Of a stretch of DNA of 64,000 nt, positions 30,457-41,946 are shown in pieces. The DNA lies in NCBI GenBank assembly GCA_963682025.1, contig OY821522.1:27537208-27601207 (forward strand), given 5' to 3'. The DNA comes from Cordilura impudica (taxonomy: Eukaryota; Arthropoda; Insecta; Diptera; Scathophagidae). The translations under genes were made by a program, and so were the position numbers. The notes below the pieces were generated by a model, which worked only from the letters and a program-made list of their open reading frames with translations, was not told the DNA's origin and searched no databases. The first letter of the stretch is position 1, and every line of letters begins with the position of its first letter.

Positions 30457-33400
30457 AATTAAAAACTAAGCTAGGCCATATAAAATTAATAGTGGATACT
30501 GGAGCCACTAATTCTATATTAAATCCAGGAATTTGTCACACGAAATGGATACGTAGAATTAACCCCTCCCTATTAAAACACTTCAACATAAAGTATATGT
30601 AAAAGAAATAGTTAGAATCCCTGCTTTTGAAGAATTCAATATGAGCGGTAAAACGATTGAATTCTATATAATTCAATTCCACGATTATTACGATGGATTA
30701 CTAGGCAACGATATACTTAGACCATTGAATGCTTGTATAAATTACGAGGACAATATAACTCGAATAAACGGACGTAATATACCCATAATTTTCAATGGCG
30801 AAGAAGACCACAAAATTAAATTATTGGTAGAACCCACTCACAAAACAGTATTCTGGGAAGAACAATGTGACCCCGACAGGACTATTTTTACGCGGAATGA
30901 AAACAATGATTATGTTAATAGGGAGCAGGGAAACAAAACTCTTTTAGAACAAATTCGAATCCAACACCTTAACTCAGAAGAGAAACAACACCTTTTACAA
31001 CTCATAAAGAAATATTCTTCAATATTCTTCCAGGAACATTCCAAACTAAGTTTTACAAATGCTATAAAACATAAAATTAGAACCATACCAATATTTTCGA
31101 AATCGTATAGATATCCTTATATACATAAAAAAAAGAAGTAGAAAACCAAATACAGGAGATGTTAGATAATAATATAATTAGAAATAGTAATTCACCTTAC
31201 TCCGCTCCGATTTGGATCGTGCCAAAGAAGGCCGATGAGAGTGGAAAATCCAAGTGGAGACTTGTTGTCGACTACCGCAAACTCAATGAGGTCACGATCG
31301 ATGACAAATTCCCCATCCCAAATATAGACGAAATATTGGAAAAATTGGGAAGATGCCAATACTTTACCACTCTCGACTTAGCAAAGGGCTTCCACCAAAT
31401 CGAGATAGAAGAAGAAGAGATTCATAAAACCGCATTCAGTGTCGAAGGAGGTCATTACGAATTCCTACGAAAGCCGTTTGGGTTGAAGACAGCCCCAGCA
31501 ACATTCCAAAGACTAATGAATAATATTCTTCAGGATTACATTAACAAAATATGTTTAGTATACTTGGATGATATAATAATTTTCTCGACATCTTTACAAG
31601 AACACATAAATTCCCTTAAACTTATATTCGAAAGGTTGCACAGTGCCAACCTAAAAATCCAACTAGATAAATCGGAATTCTTGAAAAAGGAAACCGAATT
31701 CCATGGGCAAATAGTAACAACAGAAGGAGTTAACCCAATACAAAGAAAATCGAATGCGTTGTTAACTTTCCTATTCCGAAAACGGCAAAACAAATCAAAC
31801 AATTTTTAGGACTCACCGGTTACTACCGAAAATTTATAAAAGATTATTCATCGATAGTTAAACCTATGACGAGATACTTAAAGAAAGACACTAGAATAAA
31901 TATCAACGATCCAGATTATCAAGAAAGCTTCAGTACACTTAAAACTCTATTGACAAACGACCCAATACTGGCTTACCCAGATTTTACGAAGAAATTCACC
32001 CTCACAACAGATGCTAGTAATTACGCCCTAGGAGCAGTATTGTCCCAAGATAACCACCCTCTCTGCTATGCAAGTCGTACCTTAAACCAACATGAAGTCA
32101 ATTACAGCACCATAGAAAAAGAGCTTTTAGGTATCGTTTGGGCAACGAAGTATTTCAGACCATATCTTTTTGGAAGAAAATTTATTATTGAAACAGACCA
32201 TAAACCTTTAACGTGGCTTTTTTCGATCAAGGAACCCAATTCGAAATTAGTAAGATGGAGACTTAAACTTTCTGAATACGATTATGATATAAAATATAAA
32301 AAAGGATCTAAAAATAGTAACGCAGACACATTGTCCAGAATCGAACCGGATCAAATTTGTATAAATACAATAGAGTCTGACAATATGTCAATAAAGGAAT
32401 CCTCATCCCCAATTAACTTATTAAAAAATCAAATAATAATAAAAAAATCAAGTTCAGGATCACTAAGAATAAAAGATAAGAAACTCTTTAAGAATAAAAG
32501 GAAAGTTATTCATATGAAAGAGTTGAACAGAGAATCAACCATTACTTTAATGAAAAATCATTTTAACCCCACACAACTAAATGCAATTATAATCGAAGAC
32601 GAATTTTTCCCAATATTAGAAAAAACCTTTTGCGAACTATTTTCAAATAATAAGAATTTTAAAATAATAAGATGCTTCAATTTAGTAGAAGACATAGAAA
32701 ATGAAGAGAAATTAACTGAAGAAATAGAAAAAGAACATCTGGATAAGAACCACAGAGGCATCCAGGCAGTTTTTGAAGAGCTGAAAACCCGAATTTATAA
32801 CCCTCAACTAAAATTAAGAATTACGCAGTTCATTAATAATTGCGAAGTCTGTAATTTAGAAAAATATGACAGGAAACCTCCCAAAATACCCTTTAAAATC
32901 ACAGAGACCCCATCCGCACCTCGCGAAATTGTTCATATCGACGTTTTTTACACCTTAGGGAAACATCTTTTTATGACCATAATCGACAAATTCTCAAAAT
33001 ATGCCACAGCATATAAAATCAATGGACGGACTTGGACAGAATTTAAATCGAAACTTACTCATCTTTTATCCACGTATGGTAAAATAAGGAAAATAATTAC
33101 AGACAATGAACTCGGATTCAAAGCCATCCCATTATTACAATTTCTGAAAGAAGAAAATATAAGTCTTCATTATACCTCCAGTAGTAACCATACGTCAAAC
33201 GCTGACATCGAAAGATTACACAACACAATCAACGAACATCTTAGACTTTTGCGACATGACGAGAATAGCAGACTCGAAACTATAGAAGAAAAAATTTTCA
33301 AATTAATCGGCTTTTATAATAATACAATACATAGTACGACAAAAACTAAACCAATTGATTTCCTAAACGGAAAAATCTCGGAAAATGAATATCCGAAAAT

Positions 33401-33635
33401 ACATGAGTTAATGTTAAAGAAAAAGGAAAAGTATATTAATAAACTAAATGAGGATAAGACAGATATGCAAATAGATGAAGGATCAAACTTTATCAAGGAA
33501 ATAAGAGGTGGTAAGAATCACCGCAAATATAGGAAAATAGACGCCAGCAAAATTGACAACGAGCATCTAAGAGATAACAGACAAATATCAAATATTATAA
33601 AACACATGTTAAAAAATATAAAAGATTTCAAATAA
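30446..33635 (+). pseudogene. pol: ERV-1 Pol, broken by three frameshifts
   Basis: In order there are: protease (IVDTGATNS near 30489); RT ([11 protein letters not shown] near 31255, YLDDIIIFS near 31561); RNase H (TTDASNYALGAVLSQ near 32007); an integrase zinc region (about 32736-32860) and catalytic D, D, E (near 32940, 33101 and 33211). Breaks lie near 30575-30585, in the A-run at 31128-31136, and near 31745-31770. Each is a small indel, two of them in A-rich runs. Longest intact pieces are 31159-31809 and 31866-33635. Recent inactivation is likely since the rest is well preserved. Confidence 0.9.
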
Positions 33636-33698
33636 GAGATAATCAGAATACGAATAGAGAATTATAATAAGAAAACTTCTTTACAAATTTACTTTCAG

Positions 33699-35231
33699 AT
33701 GAAAATTTACATCATAGTCTTTAGCCTTTTTTCTACTCTAAACGCGCAGACTTTTGACATTCAAGACTTGGCCAATAATAATGGATACATTCCAATCAAA
33801 GTCGGCGAAACAAGAACAATTGAACAATACAGCAAAATTCTTCATGTAGTCAATATAACAGCATACATAGACACTCTAACTTTAATTCACAAAAATATGC
33901 AGACATTAAAATCTACCAGGATGGGACACGAAGTGGATAACCTACTCGATACTGTAACTAAAAACTATGACTTGCTAAAAGGAAAAATTTACAATCTGAA
34001 CCCACACTTTCGACAAAAAAGAGGACTCGTTAATATAATAGGAGAAGGTTTAAAATATATAGCAGGAACTATGGATAGTAATGACGAAACTCAAATAAAT
34101 AACGCACTTAAGACATTTACGAATCAAGTAAATAACCTGACGGTATTCAACAACCTTATATCTGACCAAATAAAAAATATCACTGACCACATAAATCAAA
34201 AACAAACAACAATCGAGAAATATTTAAATAAATTTAAAAACTTCTTGCAGAATAAAATAAGAGACTTAGAAGACGATGTAAAATTCATGGGAAATATATA
34301 CCAACTAAATAACGACATATCACTTCTGAGAGACCACGTAGACGACATTGGACAAATTATCTTTTCTAGTAAATTAGGAATAATCCCTTCAGATATACTT
34401 ACAGATACAGAATTGAACTTTATAACAGATTTTGATAGTTATACAAATATTAAAGTCGCAATAATTCGTGAGAACGAAAATATTGTAATAGTTCTCCTTA
34501 TCCCACAATATTCAAATAAAATCTTGTCAAAAATTAGATTTGAACAAATACCAAATGAAAAAAATAAATCAATAACTTTAGAAAAGTATGAAATACTAAT
34601 AGATAACGAAAACAATATTTATAATACAAATGTCGAAAAGAATCTGAGCAAAAATTTTATCGTAATAAAAAATACCTGTTTACAAAACATTATTAATTTT
34701 GAGGAAGCCAATTGTAAAATGGTTATAACGAAAGAAACTAGCGTTACTGAAATACTACCAGGTATTTTAATATTTAAAAACTTTTTCTCTAAGATAAAAC
34801 ATAACTGTAATAAAAATAAGATGAAAATGACTGGTACCTTCCTAATAAAATTCGAAAATTGTGAAATAAACGCACTTAACAAAAACTTTACAAATGTTAA
34901 AATTAGATTATATGATAATTTCATTTTACCCAACTTTATAACTAAAATAAGAGGAACTTCTAACACAACCTTAGCAGACTTAAAATTAGAAAATTTGTAT
35001 ATAGAACAAATTAAACATGAAGAAACCATTAAAGAAATAATTTATCTTAACAAAAAATCCAACATTGCCAATATAAGCATAGATATATTAATTGTACTTG
35101 TAATTGTAACATTAACTATAATTTCTATGTGTAAAATGAAACAAGGACTATCTGTATTACATATTTCGTTGGAGCCTCACTCTAACGGTGGAGGTGTTAT
35201 AGTTAAACCTATTGTAAACCCTATAATATAA
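33699..35231 (+). CDS. env: ERV-1 envelope-type glycoprotein
   Basis: The 510-residue frame has a short N-terminal signal-like segment (about 1-16). A furin-type site RQKR at about 107-110 is followed by a hydrophobic GLVNIIGEGLKYIAGTMDSN segment typical of errantivirus/baculovirus-F-like fusion proteins. There are several N-x-S/T sites and one membrane span near 455-475. A CAG splice acceptor stands directly before the ATG (33696-33698), consistent with expression from a spliced RNA. The last 12 or so codons lie in the 3' LTR. The frame is open, but this does not show that the product works. Confidence 0.9.
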   Translation: MKIYIIVFSLFSTLNAQTFDIQDLANNNGYIPIKVGETRTIEQYSKILHVVNITAYIDTLTLIHKNMQTLKSTRMGHEVDNLLDTVTKNYDLLKGKIYNLNPHFRQKRGLVNIIGEGLKYIAGTMDSNDETQINNALKTFTNQVNNLTVFNNLISDQIKNITDHINQKQTTIEKYLNKFKNFLQNKIRDLEDDVKFMGNIYQLNNDISLLRDHVDDIGQIIFSSKLGIIPSDILTDTELNFITDFDSYTNIKVAIIRENENIVIVLLIPQYSNKILSKIRFEQIPNEKNKSITLEKYEILIDNENNIYNTNVEKNLSKNFIVIKNTCLQNIINFEEANCKMVITKETSVTEILPGILIFKNFFSKIKHNCNKNKMKMTGTFLIKFENCEINALNKNFTNVKIRLYDNFILPNFITKIRGTSNTTLADLKLENLYIEQIKHEETIKEIIYLNKKSNIANISIDILIVLVIVTLTIISMCKMKQGLSVLHISLEPHSNGGGVIVKPIVNPII

Positions 35232-35650
35232 TGTGTTATAATTAAACCTATTACAAAACCTATGTCATATGTATAATTAATAATATTTTGCTGACACGCT
35301 ACAATTAATATTTTTGTCATTTATACTTTGTAGTTCTTTGAACTTTGTTAATTTACAATTTATATTCAAGTTACAGACAAAATGCAATTTGACTTTTATT
35401 AAAAACCAATATTGTGAAACTTCCGCTTAAGTCATGCAAATCAATATTTTTAATTCTTCATTAATTTGCAACTTCTAAATAGGTCACAAACAACATTCGA
35501 TTGAAGCGTGTTGATTATGTCAACAATTATAATTATCTACATTAAATATAAACAAGAATTTTTAATAAAGAGAGTTCAGTTGTTATTTGGACGTGAAAAA
35601 CCTTAAAGCTGTGTTTTTTTTTTGTTTACGAAAACCCGTGAGTTATTTTT
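35195..35650 (+). repeat. ERV-1 3' LTR
   Basis: It starts TGTTATAG inside the end of env and finishes GTTATTTTT before the GTAAGA target duplication. Confidence 0.9.
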
Positions 35651-35882
35651 GTAAGACTGTTAGAGGACAGCTTACTGCACTAAGATATTTCGGTGGAAAT
35701 TAAAAGCATAATCCGATAGCGGTCGATTATGTGAGAGACCGGGAATAACCAAAACAAATTTGATAGCGGTCATTTGTTTTGGGTTTCCATGAGTTTAACT
35801 AAATGTAAACCTCAATACCTTGTGTAATGCTTTATTTATCGTGGTATTAAATTCATAATATATCTGTAGTCCATTATTGTAT

Positions 35883-36182
35883 ACCAGCAGATTCCAGCCC
35901 TCGGAATTCGAGCGCAAATTCTAGGAAATTTTATTTTTTTTTATTAAATAAAGACCCTAAAATATGATAATCAATTATAGCCAATTCACAAATCAACACA
36001 AAAAACAAACTCATTTAATTACAAACATATTAAAAAATTTACTAAACACACACATAGCATTGTATAATTTTATGTATGTGTTAGTAGCAACTTTAAATGC
36101 AATTTACTCAAAATAAAGGAAAAACATTAAAAATCTGTAAATCTGCAAAGCGGCTAAAAAGAAATACCTTTCAAATAATATA
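35883..36182 (+). mobile_element. 365-bp short interspersed element, copy 2, truncated
   Basis: It matches the reverse complement of 14680-14980 from 'agcagattccagc' on. It stops at 'aataatatatg', where the OSV LTR restarts at its promoter region. Confidence 0.72.
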
Positions 36183-36498
36183 TGTATACGTGTGCGTGTG
36201 TTTCACAATACATTTCTGCGGGTATAAAAGGCCGAACAACAGATAGACAGGGATCAGTCATCGTGTAGCAGTTGAGGTAAGACTGTTAGAGGACAGCTTA
36301 CTGCATTAAGATATTTCGGTGGAAATTATTATCCCTGGTTAAAAGCATAATCTGATAGCGGTCGATTATGTGAGAGACCGGGAATAACCAAAACAAATTT
36401 GATAGCGGTCATTTGTTTTGGGTTTCCATGCGTTTAACTAAATGTAAACCTCAATACCTTGTGTAACGCTTTATTTATCGTGGTATTTAATTCATAAA
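36183..36498 (+). repeat. partial tandem duplication of the OSV 5' LTR
   Basis: The sequence from 'tatacgtgtgcgtgtg' through the TATA box, initiator and the 'gatagcggtcgattatgtg' block repeats what is split at 27900-28001 plus 35657-35870. The second TATAAAA is at 36223. Confidence 0.75.
36223..36258 (+). promoter_or_regulatory. OSV LTR core promoter, copy 2
   Basis: TATAAAA at 36223 and TCAGT at 36254 keep the spacing of copy 1. Confidence 0.72.
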
Positions 36499-36511
36499 AT
36501 ATCTGTAGTCC

Positions 36512-36697
36512 TGTAAGCGCCCCGGTAGGTGAGGAGGTAGCGTGCTCGCCTATCATGTGGGGTCGTGGGTTCGATTCACACCAGAGGCTTTTGTCTGTCC
36601 CTGCAAAAACCAGCCAAATGGTCTTTGTCACTCGGCTTATCCCTGGACCCAAATTAGAATATAAATTTACTTTGTATTGTAATTAATATAAAATAAT
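36512..36697 (+). mobile_element. tRNA-derived SINE
   Basis: The 186-bp insert is flanked by a perfect 13-bp duplication, ATATCTGTAGTCC (36499-36511 and 36698-36710). Its head resembles a tRNA gene, with an A-box-like 'ggtagcgtgctcgcc' and a B box GGTTCGATTC at 36568-36577. The tail is AT-rich. It has no coding role. The parent tRNA was not identified. Confidence 0.85.
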
Positions 36698-37137
36698 ATA
36701 TCTGTAGTCCATTACTGTATATGTTTTAAAAAAATTAATAAAGTTTATAACGTTTTCTTCATAAAATATTGAGTGTACATCTTTCCTCAACAATTCAAAA
36801 CCGGCAGTTTAACACATCGGACGTGGCCGTCCATTCCAGCTACTTATCAACAGCAATTAAACACATTAAACGTGTCCGTCCTTCCGCACGAATCTATAAC
36901 GTCATCTCAGATCTAGTGTTTCAACAATTCGAAACCGGCAGTTCAATGCCTCGGACGTAGCCGTCCGTTCCAGCTATTCACGGCCAGCAAATTAACACAA
37001 TAAACGTGTCCGTCCTTTCGCACAAATTATACACCGTCTGTCCTTCCACACTAAACATCGATTGATTTTAAAATTCTGTTAACGACCCTGGACAAGGCTG
37101 AGCTAACCCAGGCTAAGGCAAAATTGCGTCGTTACAA

Positions 37138-37156
37138 TGGTGCCCGAGCAGGGACT
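37138..37156 (+). promoter_or_regulatory. OSV primer-binding site, tRNA-Lys type
   Basis: TGGTGCCCGAGCAGGGACT follows the LTR end TTACA after one base. It differs by two bases from the tRNA-Lys(UUU) site used by lentiviruses. Osvaldo is known for such a site. Confidence 0.8.
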
Positions 37157-39900
37157 TTCTGAAGTTTCAGAAGACAAAAAAAAACAATTTAATTAATTAT
37201 TCACACAATATCCAAATAAAATCAAAATACGTTTAACTGTGTCGAGTGAGAGAAAACTAAGGAAAAATAATAAAAAGTATGATAAATAAGGTGCAAATCA
37301 GAATTTTGTATATCTAAAAATTAAGAAAAAAAAACTAATAAGAACAACTTAGAAACAATATTCGGAAAGTGACTCTTGAAAAAAACCCAGCTTCAAGCGT
37401 ATAATCGGTGACAATAATTACCAAACCGGGAACGGAAAATTTTATAAAGAAGGATAAAATTTCTAACGAAGGCAAAATTACAAAACTAATCAGAACCCTA
37501 CTTGTATGTAACATACCGTCGGATAACCAAACCAAACAACATAATAAATATATTTCTTAAATAAAATATTTGATTAAAAAATTTATATATATCGAACGGT
37601 CGGGAAAAAATTCTGTATCTAAATTCCAATGTGCGTTGTAAATGGGGTTTAACAAAAAAAAAAAAAAAAGCATTCACGAAAATATAAGCCGCAAAGTGGC
37701 TCTGGAAAATAAAATCGGTGACAGTACCTAAAATTCAACAGCAAAAAATTTAAACTCAGAGGAAAAGAAAAGGAGAAAACCCTCTCTGTGTGGACCCGGT
37801 GGTCATAAAATTTTGGAAAACCTTTTAGTTGTGGACTCGGTGGTCATGGTAAATTAAAGGAAAACACATACATCACCCTAGTGAAGTGAAACGTGTGTCC
37901 AATAAAGTGGGACAAAATACTTATTCATCGGTGCCGAATTGATATAGAAATCCTCGGGGGCAAAAAAAAAGTTAATTGTCAATGCCGTAAACAGAAAGTG
38001 ACAAGGGCTAAAAAGTAGTTACACTTTAAAACCCAGTGGCAGTTGACCCATATAAGAGACAATTTATCGGAACCTACAATTGATTAAAATCTGGAAAAAA
38101 CCTATAATATCGTTCTTTTGAAATTTTATATCCTAACCCATCTTTCCCTAGCTAGCCAAGCTCAAACCGATCAAATTAACCAGCATGTCGCGAATCTCGT
38201 GGGCGTACTCATTGTGACGGCCGTACGAAAATTTTTGCTATTGAGTGTATATCACACAAAAGAAAAAACTATAACATGTAAACAACACCTTATATGGTAA
38301 TATCGTTGGCCAATTTTTGTTTGTTGCAAAAAATTCTATTTTTAAACACTTGAGTTGGTGTTAATATTTCTCCGTCAGCATAATTTCATTCATGTATAAA
38401 GTTTTTACTCGCTCTCATTCCCACTCATGTTGTCAGCCATTAACATTGGCTTACCTTGTTCCCCTCACCGTTAGATGTAGTATTTTTTTTACATAGGTAA
38501 TTTAATGAATGTATGAGTGTTGGTTACACATATGAATTATTGCGAATTTTTTTTTGCAAACAACAAACTGGTTTGTTGTTTGATTTTTTTGTGTGCAAAA
38601 AAAAATTTTTTTGAATCTGTGAATAATTGGGTTGTTAGGCAGATGACAAAAAATTAAAAGGGAGTTGAATTTTGATCATGAAAAGAAAAGGTTGCGGAAA
38701 AGTAAAACAATTTCTAAATTACATTTAATTTAAATTGTTATGACTACAATTACTTTGAAAATTAACTTGATTTAAGGATATTGAATTTCAATTATCTGTA
38801 AATTAAGGAAATTTCTAAACACTATAACTATATTTTTCATTAGATTGACACGGAAAGTAAAACAAAAAGTTAAAATTTCTATACTAACTATAAATTAAAC
38901 TTTTAAGAATTACAAGCAAAGTAAAATATTTCCAAAACTAAACATATTTAACATGGAGCGAAAACATCTACAATTAAATAAAAATGTTGGTTTCTATTAA
39001 ATTTAAGTAAAATTTTTACAACTTATGTTTAATGTAAAACTATTGAATTTCCATTACCAGGAAAATAGAGAAAATTTATTTTTTTGAGAATTACACTGAA
39101 ATTAAAATTTTTTCTAACACCACAGTGAACTAAAATGTTACATAAGTACACTTAAAAGAAAAATCTTTTGTCAAATTAAATTTTTTTCAAAAAATACCTC
39201 AAATTAAAGTTAAAATGAAATGAAAATTTCTAAAAAAAAATACATTGATTTAAAAAATATTACAAAAAATCATTCAGAAATAAAAAACAATTTTTATAAA
39301 GTTATTTCTTTAAGTAAATTACTGTGATTACTTTTAAACTAAGAGATTTCTAAAAATGAATTTAAAAACAAATTTTCTGATATTAAACAATTAACATATC
39401 TTTTCCTAAATACTCGTACCATACAATATATGAGTTGCTAAGAGCTTAAATTTACGGTTATCAAGTACCGCATTTTTTGTTGCAACAAATATGATACTTA
39501 AACCAGACTGAAATAAACCAGTAACAGTTATTTTGTTTACCGTAATAATTTTTATAAGACAACCAATCTCAGCAGAAAAGTACAGTACTGACAAAATGAA
39601 TGTTAAATAAATAAAAACAAAACCCAATGTAGAGAAAACCAAAACCAGACCAAATCTTTTTTTTTAATGTGGGTTACCTCCAATTTAGATGGAGTAGAGG
39701 TAACATGGTAGGGAGGGCAAAAGGGGCATAACACCCCGTCCCCAATCCCCGAGTAAGTATGGCAATCCCTCCTATAGCGACCGTTTTTTTTCAGTTTTTT
39801 AAAATCGCACGTGAAATATTATAGTGCGGTTTCCTGGGTCTTACAAGAATCCACCCATCCGGCGAGATAAGCCCCCTGTCAGCACGTGCGACCCGCTAAG
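37157..39900 (+). other. OSV leader and decayed 5' internal region
   Basis: This A-rich stretch has no frame that I recognise. It includes 'ggacccggtggtcataaaat' and 'ggactcggtggtcatgg', a local repeat near 37793 and 37832. Bases 38300-39650 are especially AT-rich and may be an unrecognised insertion or decayed gag. Confidence 0.45.
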
Positions 39901-39989
39901 GCTCAGGGAAACGGAAGCGGAAGTTTCACCCAAACCGTATCATTACATCATTGCGGAAAGATGATCTACCCACCTATCCACACGAGTTC

Positions 39990-40880
39990 GACCTCAAACC
40001 GGCAGGTTGTGTCGAGGAGATGAGGAAACAGCTGGCACAGTTCATGGTTGGTGAACATGGCCCGAGCGGATGAAACGATTCCTTGAACTGCAGGGAAAAT
40101 ATACCACTGGGACACAACCATCGGCAAAAATCCCTTGGATCACTATCTCCGGGGACAACAGTCCAGCCAAGGCCGACCATAGTCTTTCCTAATCTGAATC
40201 GAGCCTAGTCCAACCAGAAGCCCGCTCGGCCGAACGAGATAACCTACAGATGGTGAACATAATCGACTATATGCGTAAGTGGGGAGTCCGATATGACGGT
40301 GGTAAGGAGCCTTTAATCTTCAAGTGTCGAAGAAATGGCCGAAATGCACGGCATCAAAAAGTCATTACTACCAGGTACCATGCCGAAATTCTTCAAAGAC
40401 CTGGCATTAATATGGTTCCGTAGAAATAAAAAGCATTGGGGCTCCTGGGGAACATTTTAGAACGATTTTAAAAATTTTTTCCTGCCAGCGCGCTATTTCG
40501 AAAAATTGGAGGACGAAATTCGACGAAGATGCCAACGCCCTCGAGAATCACAGACTACATCTTATCGCTCCAAAACACAACTTGCCGATGGATCAACCAA
40601 CTAGATTCGGTATGCCATCGAATGCGAGGTAATGGTTAACCAGGCCATCCAACTAGTTACCCTCTTAATCATGCCCACAGCCATTGAGGAGATGATCATC
40701 GGGTTAAATCTACTGAACCAGTTTAGAACCCCCGTCTCATTCGGCCATCTATCACTTTGTCTAGAAGACGATCAAACCTATTCGGATCATCCCTGCATGG
40801 TCTTGTACGAACAAAACACCAACCAGACAACCACCCAGGGGACGCACCAGGCCCAACCGCGATCTTTCCAGATCAGCTAA
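39990..40880 (+). pseudogene. gag: OSV Gag and protease relics
   Basis: Pieces in several frames read as gag of this group, for example a segment near 40330-40400 with GTMPKFFKDLALIWFRR and one near 40505 with LEDEIRRRCQRP. A later piece at 40632-40740 (PTAIEEMIIGLNLL) fits the end of the protease. Many indels make it non-functional. Confidence 0.65.
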
Positions 40881-41936
40881 ATGTATCCAATGTACATTCT
40901 TTTATCAATAAATCTATTAATTCTGGCCGAAAAGAGTGCCACACAATCAACACATTTCTAGAAGAGGAACTCCAGGCATTTAACGTGATGGAAGGTGCGA
41001 ACAGGCTTTCCGAATTTCAAATATATATGAAAGACGCTCGACCGATAAAAATCAGGTATGCAAACCGAAACCCAGCGATGCAGGCCATAATAGACGCTGA
41101 AGTTAATAAACTGCTTGCGAAAGGTTGCATCGAACCTTCTAAGAGTCCATATAGCTTTCCCATCACGTTGGCCAAGAAGAAAAACGGCTCGTGGAGACTC
41201 TGCATGGATTTCCGCCAATTGAACGCTCGATCCGTCCCTGATGCCTTTCCTTACCCCATATCAACCATATACTCGACCAACCTAAAGAAGCTCGGTATAT
41301 TAGCTATCTCGATCTAGAGAATGGGTATTGGCAGATCCTTATGGCATAGGCCATCAAACAGTTCACTGATTTTACAGTCCCGGGGAGAGGTCTCTATCAA
41401 TAGAAGGTTATTCCGTTTGGTCTCCACTCGGCTCCAGCGACCTTCCAACGAACCCTCAATCGGGTTATTGGCCCGTATATGGAGCCGCACGCGTTTGCAT
41501 ATCTCGATGATATCATCATCGCAAGCCGAACGCTGGAAGAACACATAACCCACCTGAAGGAAATGTTCCGGCGCCTAAGGGAAAAAAATCCCGATAAGTG
41601 CAAATTTTTCAAACAAGAAATTAAATTCCTGGGTCACGTAGTGTGTGGGGAAGGCATCCGAACTGACCCCGATAAAGTTTCAGCCATCACCGAAATTCAA
41701 CCACCGAAGAATGTCCGCGACGTCCGACTGTTTTTTGGAATCGGTTCCTGGTACCACAGATTCGTACCCAACTTCGCAAGTATCTCTCGACCACTAACCT
41801 CCTTACTAAAAAAAGGAAAACACTTCAAGTGGGCTGACGACCAACAGGCGGCGTTTGAAATATTGAAAGCCAAACTCACTAAAGCGCCGGTACTGGCCTG
41901 TCTGGATTTCTCACAGCCATTTACCCTACAAACTGT
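40870..41936 (+). pseudogene. pol: OSV reverse transcriptase, decayed
   Basis: RT motifs appear in order: KKNGSWRLCMDFRQLNARSV near 41178, and YLDDIIIASRTLEEH near 41499. The palm-to-thumb region with FLGHVVCGEGIRTDPDKV follows near 41627. A frameshift lies near 41280-41330. The RNase H start is broken by the insertion at 41947. Confidence 0.85.
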
Positions 41937-41946
41937 GGCAAGCGGT

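Larger units (their letters stand above)
28002..35650 (+). mobile_element. errantivirus-like gypsy element 1 (ERV-1)
   Basis: The element is 7.65 kb, flanked by GTAAGA on both sides (27996-28001 and 35651-35656), with LTRs of 458 and 456 bp that are nearly identical. It has a tRNA-Ser-type primer site and a repeat-rich leader. It carries gag, a pol broken by three small frameshifts, and an open env. The insertion lies in the OSV LTR, where the unbroken sequence survives near 36275 and 60975. Confidence 0.92.
19251..37136 (+). repeat. OSV 5' LTR, interrupted
   Basis: LTR pieces are 19251-19350, 27515-28001 and 35657 to 37136. They begin TGTGAGGATC and end TTACA. Between them lie the BEL/Pao element and an errantivirus-like element. 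Beyond 36183 the promoter-proximal part of the LTR is present a second time, a partial tandem duplication. A 365-bp repeat and a SINE are also inserted. Confidence 0.8.

Noticed and set aside
36517..36590. A functional tRNA gene
   Set aside because: The B box is good, but a full cloverleaf could not be folded by eye, and the 13-bp duplications mark a SINE.
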